From positions 1-64,000 of the forward strand of contig JAQBXN010000034.1 of assembly GCA_027625095.1 (NCBI GenBank): a DNA stretch of 64,000 bases. The letters run 5' to 3'. Below are positions 37,458 to 45,246 of the stretch, piece after piece (positions within the stretch are counted from its first letter, which is position 1; every line of letters starts with the position of its first letter). The stretch is from Planctomycetota bacterium. GTDB taxonomy: Bacteria; Planctomycetota; PUPC01; JACPCR01. Below the pieces are notes generated by a model. It searched no databases, was not told where the DNA came from, and saw only the letters and a program-made list of their open reading frames with translations. A program made the position numbers and the translations under genes.

Positions 37458-37482
37458 ACGCCCGGCACGCTTGGCCGGGCGT
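37458..37482 (-). terminator. GC-rich hairpin between tRNA-Gly and tig
   Basis: ACGCCCGG and CCGGGCGT form a perfect stem around a nine-base loop. On the minus strand it lies 5 bases after tRNA-Gly and is followed by CGTTATTTC, a weak U-tract. It may end or attenuate the tRNA transcript before tig, or aid tRNA 3' processing. Confidence 0.5.
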
Positions 37483-37486
37483 TTAG

Positions 37487-37559
37487 AGCGGGTGATGGGA
37501 TTCGAACCCACGACCTACAGCATGGCAAGCTGTCGCTCTACCAACTGAGCTACACCCGC
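37487..37559 (-). tRNA. tRNA-Gly (GCC)
   Basis: A 73-base cloverleaf with acceptor stem GCGGGTG/CACCCGC, D-loop AGCTCAGTTGGTAGAGC, anticodon stem ACAGC/GCTGT around anticodon GCC, and T-loop TTCGAAT. CCA is not encoded. It is the last of three tRNA genes transcribed toward tig. Confidence 0.97.
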
Positions 37560-37601
37560 AAAACTCCATAAAACAGGAAACACTTCCCGTTTGTATCCCA
37601 G

Positions 37602-37686
37602 TGGTACGAGAGGGGGGACTCGAACCCCCACCCCTTTCGGGACTAGATCCTAAATCTAGCGCGTATGCCAATTCCGCCACTCTCGT
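37602..37686 (-). tRNA. tRNA-Leu (UAG)
   Basis: A class II tRNA of 82 bases plus encoded CCA. Acceptor stem ACGAGAG/CTCTCGT, anticodon stem CTAGA/TCTAG around TAG, a long variable arm (TCCCGAAAGGGG) and T-loop TTCGAGT identify leucine UAG. Confidence 0.96.
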
Positions 37687-37755
37687 AAACGCGGGGCTAT
37701 GATGCCCCCAAAAAGCGCTTCCGCAAGACGAAATATGACCACCACCGAGCTTAAT

Positions 37756-37828
<73 letters not shown>

Positions 37829-37845
37829 GTAAATTTACGGCCAGT

Positions 37846-37873
37846 ATTCTAAAGAGCGATAAGGCTAATTCAA
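37846..37873 (-). promoter_or_regulatory. Probable sigma-70-type promoter of the tRNA cluster
   Basis: On the minus strand TTGAAT (37873-37868) and TAGAAT (37851-37846) are separated by 16 bases and end 17 bases before the tRNA-Lys 5' end. Both boxes are close to the TTGACA/TATAAT consensus, and the spacing suits transcription of tRNA-Lys, -Leu and -Gly, possibly continuing into tig. Confidence 0.6.
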
Positions 37874-38015
37874 TCAGCAAGTAAAATCGTGGCGAAAAAC
37901 TTGTAAATACTCCGCCTGCGCCTTCTTGGGAGGCGGAAAATACCAGATTCGCGGGGGCTTTTCCACGGGGTCGCCGCTCGCAGGTGTGACATCAACATCA
38001 CAAAAACGTAAGAAT

Positions 38016-38588
38016 TTATTTGAAGGACGTCTCAGACTGCAGTTGGACAGAGAGTGACTGGATTCGTTCTGGCATTGGAATCGTCAGATCGGGAGACCCG
38101 CCTTGTGACATTTCGAGTTTCACGTTGACAAAGACCGGCCCGCGGATTGACAGGATCGTCTCCAATTGAACACGAAGTTTTTGTGTGTCCATTTCGATGG
38201 CGACCGGCCATCCAGCACTCTCTGCCAGGCCGACAAAATTGGTTTTGCCCAAGCCGGCAATCGGCTGCCTTCCGGTCACCTCGTAATGGCCGTTGTCCAT
38301 ATTGCAAAGAATCAAGTTTTCCGGTGCTTGTTCGGCAATCGTCACCAGACAACCGAGATTCATCAGGAGGCAGCCATCCCCATTTAGGATGACCACTTTC
38401 TTTTCAGGACACGCCAAGGCAATGCCAAGACCAATGGTTGGACCCTGCCCCATCGTGCTTGGAACGTAATTCAAATCCAGTAGATGCCTGGAATGATTCG
38501 GCCAGGCCTGTGAGGCCGCCATCGTTGTTATGACAACTTCATCCTGCCTTACGGAATTCAAAGCAGTAAGAAAGGTATCCAGATTCAT
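38016..38588 (-). CDS. ThDP-dependent decarboxylase, beta (cofactor-binding) subunit, sulfo/phosphonopyruvate type
   Basis: About 190 residues forming the C-terminal PP domain of a thiamine diphosphate enzyme. The magnesium/ThDP motif is NGDGCLLMNLGCLVTIAE followed by NLILCNMDN, and MGQGPTIGLGIALA matches the pocket of phosphonopyruvate and sulfopyruvate decarboxylases. It starts at the junction with the alpha-subunit gene (stop TGA at 38594-38592), so the two are made together. Coenzyme M or phosphonate genes are not nearby, so the substrate (sulfopyruvate, phosphonopyruvate or another 2-oxo acid) is open. Confidence 0.82.
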   Translation of the reverse strand: MNLDTFLTALNSVRQDEVVITTMAASQAWPNHSRHLLDLNYVPSTMGQGPTIGLGIALACPEKKVVILNGDGCLLMNLGCLVTIAEQAPENLILCNMDNGHYEVTGRQPIAGLGKTNFVGLAESAGWPVAIEMDTQKLRVQLETILSIRGPVFVNVKLEMSQGGSPDLTIPMPERIQSLSVQLQSETSFK

Positions 38589-38591
38589 CAC

Positions 38592-39080
38592 TCAGGCTTC
38601 TCCCAGCAAGATAATTTCGGACTGGTCGGACTCTGTATATCGTTTATATGCCTTCTCGATTTCTTTTGCCTGATCGTCACTTTCGACTAGTGTGTAGCGG
38701 AGCCCCCAGGCGTTCAGAATTGGTTCTGTAAAACGGCGGGCGGTGTCTCTGGTTTCCGGATTCTTCCGCCAGGCTTCATAGCTGCGATAACCAATCATGA
38801 TGAAAAGCGCCATCCCCAAATCAAAAATGATATTCCGCAATGCATCCCCGGCTTCAAACATCCCGGTACACTGAATTATGATGAGAGGATTAGCACCACC
38901 AATCTTCAAACCGGCTGCAATGCCGAACGCCTCACCTTCGCGGCACACTCGAATTAATCGTGGAGAGTTGTGTGTATCGAACAGCGGCTGCATCTTGCCG
39001 GTCTCGCTGTCCGGTATCCAGATGACATCTGTGATGTTGCACGACTGAATTTGATTAAAAAGTAACTGTGGGGAAATCAT
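38592..39080 (-). CDS. ThDP-dependent decarboxylase, alpha (Pyr-domain) subunit, sulfo/phosphonopyruvate type
   Basis: A 162-residue Pyr domain carrying REGEAFGIAAGLKIGG, where the Glu activates thiamine diphosphate, and the QCTGMFEAGDALRNI helix typical of ComD-like subunits. With the next gene it should form a heteromeric decarboxylase. No Shine-Dalgarno sequence is visible; instead five ATGGTTG heptamers (39087-39121) lie 6 bases upstream of the start. Confidence 0.82.
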   Translation of the reverse strand: MISPQLLFNQIQSCNITDVIWIPDSETGKMQPLFDTHNSPRLIRVCREGEAFGIAAGLKIGGANPLIIIQCTGMFEAGDALRNIIFDLGMALFIMIGYRSYEAWRKNPETRDTARRFTEPILNAWGLRYTLVESDDQAKEIEKAYKRYTESDQSEIILLGEA

Positions 39081-39086
39081 TCAAGA

Positions 39087-39121
39087 ATGGTTGATGGTTG
39101 ATGGTTGATGGTTGATGGTTG
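39087..39121. repeat. Five tandem ATGGTTG heptamers
   Basis: Five identical 7-base units between the DUF1573 gene (stop at 39128) and the decarboxylase alpha-subunit start (39080). On the coding (minus) strand they read CAACCAT. They replace the region where a ribosome-binding site would be expected. Confidence 0.95.
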
Positions 39122-39127
39122 CCAAAT

Positions 39128-40108
39128 TTAGTCCATCACTCGCCCGTAAACCGGAATCTCAAGTGGAGGATCGCCTGGAATGTCGGTTTCGATCACGACA
39201 TTGCCACGCATCCGACCCTCTGGTGCACCCTCCGCAGTAAGCTTAAGAATCTTTTTCTGTCCTTGCTCCTCCACATCGAGCCTGAGAAACTTCTCGGGGA
39301 CTTTGCTTGAAAGAATCTTGAAACTCTTGCCTTGGGGCCCACTCAGCGTAAGTTCCTTTGTTACCGTTTCGGTGGTCTTAATGCGGCCGAAGACGAAATA
39401 TGAAGGGGTCGGAATAACAGCTCCCAACACTTTCCCATAAAAATGGAGTTCCACGAATTCCATTTCCTTGTCATCCAGCCGCATGGTGACCTTACCTGAA
39501 TAGTCGCCCGGCTTCGCCTCCTGACTCAATGTCACAGTGATCTCGTAACCGGATTCACCCTCCTTCTCGTAAGCATTCGGCTGGCAGGTTACCTCTGGTA
39601 CATTGCTGTCCATGTTCAAAATTTTGAAGCTGCGTTTCAGTGAGGTGAAGACTCTTGTACTCTTCACGACGGATTCTCCGCTACGGACATTGCTGCCGAA
39701 ATTGATGAAGTTGGGATCGATATCAACGATGGGGACGACCCGTCCTTCAATCTTCAGACTCATAGATAGGTGGTCCGGATCGTTGGACTTCACAGTGACC
39801 GTTTTTGTCTGAAAACTACGCCGCCCGGCAGTGTCGAATGATGCCTTGATTACCCCCGACATCCCCGGTTTGATTGTTCCCTCGGATGCCAGTGCCGCAG
39901 TGCATCCACAGGAGGTCGTAACCTCCTGAATCACGAGATCCGCGTCACCAGTGTTCTTGAACTTGAATTCGTGAACGACCGACTTTCCGGCCAGGACTTC
40001 ACCAAAGTTGTATGCAGGATCCGTGAAGTTGATCTTGGGTTTGCAAAAGGCCGCTTCAGGCAAGAGCAAGATGACGGCAGAAACGAGGACGAACACTTTC
40101 AATTGCAC
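39128..40108 (-). CDS. Secreted DUF1573-domain protein
   Basis: About 326 residues. A hydrophobic signal segment (VFVLVSAVILLLPEAAF) precedes a DUF1573 Ig-like domain with the hallmark FTDPAYNFGEV, HEFKFKNTGDADLVI and TTSCGCTAA motifs, followed by two more beta-sandwich repeats. The family is common in Bacteroidetes and PVC bacteria and is exported; its function is not established. The first in-frame start is TTG 40114, but AGGAG sits too close to it; GTG 40108 has better spacing and is used here. Confidence 0.82.
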   Translation of the reverse strand: MQLKVFVLVSAVILLLPEAAFCKPKINFTDPAYNFGEVLAGKSVVHEFKFKNTGDADLVIQEVTTSCGCTAALASEGTIKPGMSGVIKASFDTAGRRSFQTKTVTVKSNDPDHLSMSLKIEGRVVPIVDIDPNFINFGSNVRSGESVVKSTRVFTSLKRSFKILNMDSNVPEVTCQPNAYEKEGESGYEITVTLSQEAKPGDYSGKVTMRLDDKEMEFVELHFYGKVLGAVIPTPSYFVFGRIKTTETVTKELTLSGPQGKSFKILSSKVPEKFLRLDVEEQGQKKILKLTAEGAPEGRMRGNVVIETDIPGDPPLEIPVYGRVMD

Positions 40109-40216
40109 GAGCAACTTCTCCTGATTACGAATGATTTAAGCCTGAGGCGGATGATCATGCCCCCTAAGTGGGCGTATCACAAACCGGGAGAGTATAACGG
40201 CCACTTCTGACGGCTC

Positions 40217-41377
40217 TCAACTGCCTAAACCGCTTCGAATCCGCTCCGCCTCACCCTTGATTCGCTCAAATGCCCGAAGGAAGTGTTCAACAAAAACGAT
40301 CCCTGCCAGTAACCCAGGATGACTTAAGACAATCATCCGTTCGTCGGCTTCGTCTGCGTTTTTTAACTCTCCCACCGCTCGAAACCGCTTCGTGGAATGG
40401 ATTCTGTGCAAAGAACGAAAACCGGGACTGAGTGCAATACCTTCGGCCCTCATCGCTTCAGAAAACTGATCGCGATCAAGGCCGCAAAATGCCTCAACAC
40501 AAAACTTGAATCCAACTTTGTAATAGCCGGGAGAACTGTCACTCGCCTCATTCTTAAGAATAGACAAGCCATCAGCTTCGGAGATATGTAGCAGTAAAGC
40601 CTTGACAATCTTTGCACGGATTTCATTCATTCCGTCGAGCACTGCCAATTGCGGCCGCACTACCGCTGACTGCAACTCAGAAAGAGGATAAGCATGATTG
40701 CCGCGCTGGCAATGTAACCGGATTCGCTGAGCGATAGGCCCGTCATTTGTGAAGACTGCTCCCCCGCGTCCGGCAGACAGAAGTTTGCTTCCACCAAAGC
40801 TGTAGACACCCACGTGCCCCCAAGTACCTGCCTGTCGACCGGAAATCCTCGCACCGGGCGTTTGGGCAGCATCCTCGACGACCTTTAATCCGTGAGTGAC
40901 GGCAAAATCCATGACCTGCTGCATGGGCACAATTCCGCCATGAAGATGTGAAACTAAAATTGCCTTCGTCTTGTCGCTGACTGCATCTTCCAATCTCTTC
41001 GGGTCAAAATTCCAGTTTGCCGCTAGAGGATCTACAAGAACGGGCGTGCCACCCACAGCTAACACATCCGCGAAATTCCCTTTGAAGTCATAGGCCGAAA
41101 GAATAACTTCATCCCCCTGGCCTACTTTTACTCCGCGTAACGCTAATTCGACAGCAGCCGTCCCGCTGCAGCAGAGCTCGACGTATTGACATCCGAGATA
41201 CTCTTGGAGTTCCGACTCTAAGGCATCGCATTCAGCGCCGTGGTATCGACCCCAGTCACCGCTCCTGTAGACTCGATCCAAGGCTTCCCGGATGGCGTCA
41301 GAGGCAGGCGGCCAAGGGAAATCATCAAGAGATCCGATTGGCTCACCACCCAGGATGGCTGGAATGTCATTGCTCAT
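40217..41377 (-). CDS. DegT/DnrJ/EryC1/StrS-family PLP aminotransferase
   Basis: A 386-residue fold-type I PLP enzyme of the sugar aminotransferase family. Features are SGTAAVELALRG (phosphate binding), VVEDAAQTPGA (cofactor Asp) and FGGSKLLSAGRGGAVFTND with the PLP Lys. Family members aminate keto-sugars for cell-surface polysaccharides or act in related reactions. It lies downstream of the MFS terminator and before the DUF1573 gene without close coupling. Its substrate is unknown. Confidence 0.9.
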   Translation of the reverse strand: MSNDIPAILGGEPIGSLDDFPWPPASDAIREALDRVYRSGDWGRYHGAECDALESELQEYLGCQYVELCCSGTAAVELALRGVKVGQGDEVILSAYDFKGNFADVLAVGGTPVLVDPLAANWNFDPKRLEDAVSDKTKAILVSHLHGGIVPMQQVMDFAVTHGLKVVEDAAQTPGARISGRQAGTWGHVGVYSFGGSKLLSAGRGGAVFTNDGPIAQRIRLHCQRGNHAYPLSELQSAVVRPQLAVLDGMNEIRAKIVKALLLHISEADGLSILKNEASDSSPGYYKVGFKFCVEAFCGLDRDQFSEAMRAEGIALSPGFRSLHRIHSTKRFRAVGELKNADEADERMIVLSHPGLLAGIVFVEHFLRAFERIKGEAERIRSGLGS

Positions 41378-41452
41378 ATCGATTTGTGATTCAGGCTCTG
41401 ACTGCGAACCATATTAAAGCCCGCAGTCGGAACCACAATCCTGGCAACAACG

Positions 41453-41493
41453 CTAAAATTAAAGCCCCTCGACCGTTGAGATCGAGGGGCTCT
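41453..41493 (-). terminator. Rho-independent terminator after the MFS gene
   Basis: AGCCCCTCGA (41463-41472) and TCGAGGGGCT (41482-41491) form a perfect 10-base stem with a 9-base loop. On the minus strand it follows the transporter stop by about 25 bases and is succeeded by TTTAATTTTAG. Confidence 0.85.
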
Positions 41494-41515
41494 ATTTTCA
41501 TTGAATGTCGATCGG

Positions 41516-43168
41516 CTATGCCGGTTCCTCATCATCACCACTATCGTCATCCTCACTGGTGGTGGCACCCTCTGTCCCCGGGCCTCCCCCGCCACCGGAG
41601 GCCTCACTAAGCTCGACAGGTTTGTAGCCGCCCTGCGACTTGAAGTACAACGCGATGGCGCCGAACACAAGGATCAGCGTACATGGGAACCATGCCGCGA
41701 ACACCAGCACATCGCGTCCGGCGCTGTTGTTGATTACCGTGAACTTCTCCTTCGCCGATTTCTTCTCAGCTTCGGGAAGCGTTCCGATGAACGCGTCCTT
41801 TTTCGCCGGGTCAATGGCCTTGTGTTTCATCCACAAGAAATTTGCGCCCACCTCCGCCTGAGCAACTACTTGTGGCAGTTCCTTCTGGGCATTGTTGTAA
41901 ATTGATTTATCGAAGGCGACACCCAGAAGCGGCCCACCGATAATGCCGACCGACAACAGACCGCAGGCCGACACCGTATTCAAGGTCAGGGCTCCGCCTT
42001 CCGGATAACGTTCGGACACAAAACCGAGCACGCACGGCCAATAGTAAGTCTGGCCCATGGCGTAACACACAAATGCCAGGAACACTGCAATGCCGGTTGC
42101 TTCGGACAGCCAGAACAATCCGATAGCCGAACCAAGACCACTCAAGCACAGTAGGGCCGGCGGGCTGAAGAAATGTAAGATGCTGCCGGCGAACATGCGC
42201 AGGATCAGCATGATGAACGCGGAGAAGACCAGAGCGAATGCCGCGTCGATTTTCATTTCAGAAAGCACCGGCGTCATCAATTTCTTGATCCAGCCATCGG
42301 TGGCCAGTTCTGCCGTCGCCACCGGGATCATCGTGCAGCACATGAGGAAGAACAGCGGCTTGCCAAATGACTTTGTAAGGCCGCCCATGATGACGCCGAC
42401 CGCGGCCCCCATTCCCATTGCGGCATAAAACCAGTTGTCCGGCTTGGTCCAGCCCGTCAGCGCATCCACCTGGTTGCCAATTTCATAAATCATCATGCCG
42501 CCGGCCAGAAATGCGCTGAGGAAACCAACCTGCTTGAGCATATCCAAATACGACACGCCGGCCTTGATGCGTTCGTCGACTGGGAACTTGCAGGGCAAAT
42601 ACATCACCATGTAGGCGAAGACCGGGATGAGCATCCACAGCGAGTGGATCTTCCAGGACAGACCATCAATCAGCCAGTCAGCAGTGATTATAGGCAGCGT
42701 GCCAAACACCAAGCCCGCCGGCCACGCCGCGTGAAGGATGGTCAGCATCTTCGTTTTATCTTTGGGATATACCGCCGCACACACGGGGTTGATCACAGCT
42801 TCGACAATGCCGTGTCCCAATCCTGCGCAGAATGCGAACAGGTACAGACTGGTGTAGCCACCGGCCGTTGCTGTGCCAACGGAGGAAATCGCCTGAAGTG
42901 CGAAAGCCACGAACATCGGCATCTTGAACCCTACCTTGTCAAGCAGCAGGCTACCTCCAATCATTGTGATCGCGATCGGCCACAACGAGGCGCCAAACAC
43001 CTGGCCGATCTGCTGGTTGGTCAGGTCAAATGCTGCCCCGTAATCTCCCATTTTTGCCACGCGAAACGAAAAGCCGAATCCGGCAGCAGTCAGGGAAAGG
43101 AAACTAGCCCAGAAAAGCAGTTTTTTCTCTTTATCAGTTAGCTCTTCTGCAGGAACATGTGCCTTCAT
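41516..43168 (-). CDS. MFS transporter
   Basis: A 550-residue major facilitator protein from ATG 43168 (GGAG eight bases upstream). About 12 membrane helices are visible, starting LLFWASFLSLTAAGFGF, with the cytoplasmic loop motif GGSLLLDKVGFKM. A soluble loop of about 70 residues (from NNAQKELPQVV to NNSAGRD) precedes the last helix, and the tail is glycine-rich and acidic (DDDSGDDEEPA). It is next to a Gfo/Idh oxidoreductase, suggesting sugar or sugar-acid uptake. It ends at a strong terminator. Confidence 0.88.
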   Translation of the reverse strand: MKAHVPAEELTDKEKKLLFWASFLSLTAAGFGFSFRVAKMGDYGAAFDLTNQQIGQVFGASLWPIAITMIGGSLLLDKVGFKMPMFVAFALQAISSVGTATAGGYTSLYLFAFCAGLGHGIVEAVINPVCAAVYPKDKTKMLTILHAAWPAGLVFGTLPIITADWLIDGLSWKIHSLWMLIPVFAYMVMYLPCKFPVDERIKAGVSYLDMLKQVGFLSAFLAGGMMIYEIGNQVDALTGWTKPDNWFYAAMGMGAAVGVIMGGLTKSFGKPLFFLMCCTMIPVATAELATDGWIKKLMTPVLSEMKIDAAFALVFSAFIMLILRMFAGSILHFFSPPALLCLSGLGSAIGLFWLSEATGIAVFLAFVCYAMGQTYYWPCVLGFVSERYPEGGALTLNTVSACGLLSVGIIGGPLLGVAFDKSIYNNAQKELPQVVAQAEVGANFLWMKHKAIDPAKKDAFIGTLPEAEKKSAKEKFTVINNSAGRDVLVFAAWFPCTLILVFGAIALYFKSQGGYKPVELSEASGGGGGPGTEGATTSEDDDSGDDEEPA

Positions 43169-43398
43169 TGAAATTTCTCCAATCAAAAAGAGGACAGCCC
43201 CTCACATGCCATCGGTGGGGGGCTGAACAGTTTGTTTGCCGCGGATAGAGCGGACCACTTCAAGGGGCGGGAGGCTAACCGACGCACCGGGTTTGTCAAT
43301 TAGTTCGCCCACCGAATTTGTTGCGGAAGTATTGACCCCACAGAGGGTTGGAGAGAATCTCCACAGCGTCTACCGGAATTCTTAAAACAAAACATCCA

Positions 43399-44544
43399 TC
43401 ATTCGAGTGTAAGCCATACCACCTCCCCTGAAGCCGCTGAGCTATAACCAGCTAACAAGACTTCGGTTAGCTTGGCCGCCTTCGCAGCGTTCATCTCGCT
43501 CTCGCGGTCTTCTAGAATGCAGTCGATGAAGTGACTCTCATTTGTTTGTCCGGCACCGAACGTCAAAGACAGCCAGTCTCTCTTGGGCTGAACGTGGCAT
43601 TCCGTCTGCCCAGATCGCCAGAACCCCATTGGATCATTCTTGTAATATTCCGGCGGCATCCATGGCTCTCCGTTGGCAGAGACCACGAGCTTGGGCTCGA
43701 ATGACGATAGGAGGATTGCTGCATTTGAGCCGATGAGATGAATCTGGTTGAGGCCTCCCGACGGGTGACTCTGCCAGCCGGCCCGGGCGCCGACGACGGT
43801 GGCTGTAGTGCCATTGGAAAGCGTCAGGGACATCAGACCAAAGTCTTCGATGCCGTGGCGCTGATGCTCTTCAAAGAAGTAGTTTCGAGTCTTAGCGAAC
43901 ACTGAGGTGAATTCAGCCCCTGTAAGCATCTGAATGAAACCGAGTGGATAAACTCCCATAGCGTAAAGCTCTGCCTTCGCGTCGACGAAATTGGAAATCA
44001 AGGGCGGATATTTCTGTGCGCCCGGCCTGCTGAGGTCTGCAGTGCCCGAGTGTCCTTTTGCAAAAACACAATCAGCATGGATGGCGAGCAGCTCCCCTAG
44101 TCTGCCCGAAGAGACCAACTCCCTGGCGCGCAGGAAATGTGACGATTCAAGTTGAGTGAACATCTGCGACTTTACGCCCGCGGCCTCGACTGCCTTGACC
44201 ACCGCTTTTGCCGCATCCAGAAACGGAGTCATGGGTTTATCGATATAGAGATGTTTGCCCGCTCGCGCGCATGTGATCAGGATGCGTGCTCTTCTCTCCG
44301 GCTCAGCGCAAACACTCACTATGTCGACCGCCGGATTCTGAAGAGCCTGTTCAAGATCATCGAAGTACGAGATCCCGAGTTCATCAGCCCATGCCTTATT
44401 AAGCCTGGCACGATTGGGCCCCACGTCCTTCTCATCCGTCAGAGCCACCACTCTGCAACGTGGATCTGCAGCAAAATTTTTCGAATGGTTTTCCTGGTGA
44501 GTATATTTTCCGGAAACGAGAAGGACGCCTAGTGGTGAGTTCAT
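43399..44544 (-). CDS. Gfo/Idh/MocA-family oxidoreductase
   Basis: A 381-residue NAD(P)-dependent sugar or inositol dehydrogenase-type protein. The Rossmann part has VDIVSVCAEPERRARI, GKHLYIDKPMT with the conserved Lys-Pro pair, and a C-terminal mixed-sheet domain. The canonical N-terminal GxGxxG is weak (LLVSGKYTHQ), so cofactor binding may be altered. The ATG at 44544 overlaps the stop of the small upstream gene as TGATG, indicating coupled translation. The substrate is unknown; the MFS gene downstream may import it. Confidence 0.85.
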   Translation of the reverse strand: MNSPLGVLLVSGKYTHQENHSKNFAADPRCRVVALTDEKDVGPNRARLNKAWADELGISYFDDLEQALQNPAVDIVSVCAEPERRARILITCARAGKHLYIDKPMTPFLDAAKAVVKAVEAAGVKSQMFTQLESSHFLRARELVSSGRLGELLAIHADCVFAKGHSGTADLSRPGAQKYPPLISNFVDAKAELYAMGVYPLGFIQMLTGAEFTSVFAKTRNYFFEEHQRHGIEDFGLMSLTLSNGTTATVVGARAGWQSHPSGGLNQIHLIGSNAAILLSSFEPKLVVSANGEPWMPPEYYKNDPMGFWRSGQTECHVQPKRDWLSLTFGAGQTNESHFIDCILEDRESEMNAAKAAKLTEVLLAGYSSAASGEVVWLTLE

Positions 44545-44999
44545 CACCTAACCTCCATCCGCACTGCTATATTTTTATTGGATGACTCGACAATGTGTGC
44601 GATCAGCTTGTCTCGTTCCCGTTCGCATTCTCCCGGGCCGATAGTGCAGTCAAAGAAATCGAGTGACTCGCTGTGAATAATGGAGCCCTTATTTCCGTAA
44701 AGGGCTAAATCAACTTTGAGTTGGCCATATCGAGAGAGAGTGATGATAGCCGTCGCGGAGTTCTCAAATTCCGCGATCGCTGTCAGGTGTCCGCTGGCTC
44801 GGTTTCCTGACACGAACAATTCAACTGGTGTAGTTCCCAGGCATTTGGAGGAGAGCAGAATCAAGTTCGCAAACTGGGAGACAATTTCATCTGCCGAGCA
44901 TCCAAGGACTGTCGTCAGCCGCAAGAAGACGGGCTGTCCGATGCTTTCAGAACTAACGGCCGTAGTGATTGTTGCTTCCAGTGAATTCCAGTAGTTCAT
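44544..44999 (-). CDS. Small protein resembling the C-terminal domain of Gfo/Idh oxidoreductases
   Basis: 151 residues without a nucleotide-binding domain. The stretch SGHLTAIAEFENSATAIITL followed by KVDLALYGNKGSIIHSESL resembles the C-terminal substrate and oligomerisation domain of Gfo/Idh/MocA proteins, where ...GA.A.I..S...G.... and ..I.G..G.I are typical. The TGATG overlap with the downstream oxidoreductase suggests a partner subunit or a detached domain. The similarity is partial and read by eye. It could also be the truncated remainder of a second oxidoreductase that lost its N-terminal half. Confidence 0.5.
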   Translation of the reverse strand: MNYWNSLEATITTAVSSESIGQPVFLRLTTVLGCSADEIVSQFANLILLSSKCLGTTPVELFVSGNRASGHLTAIAEFENSATAIITLSRYGQLKVDLALYGNKGSIIHSESLDFFDCTIGPGECERERDKLIAHIVESSNKNIAVRMEVR

Positions 45000-45180
45000 T
45001 GAAATAAGCAGGAGATGAACTTGTCGATTCGGGTCACTTAGCCACAGGCTACCACCGCCAGCCTGTAAGCTGAATTAATCTGCAGTGGATAGGGTAAAAC
45101 CCATTAACGCCATCAAACCCAAAACCTCAACCTCGATCTGCAAGGCCTACCTGACCTTCAGTTTCCTTATTCGATTTACG

Positions 45181-45216
45181 AAAAAAGGGAGGCAAGACCA
45201 ATGTCTTGCCTCCCTT
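45181..45216 (-). terminator. Rho-independent terminator after fusA
   Basis: GGGAGGCAAGAC (45187-45198) and GTCTTGCCTCCC (45203-45214) form a perfect 12-base stem with a CAAT loop, extended by AA/TT. On the minus strand six T residues (45186-45181) follow directly. It is a textbook terminator about 30 bases after the fusA stop. Confidence 0.95.
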
Positions 45217-45246
45217 AGAGTTTTCTAGCTCATTCTGCGGTGCGCT

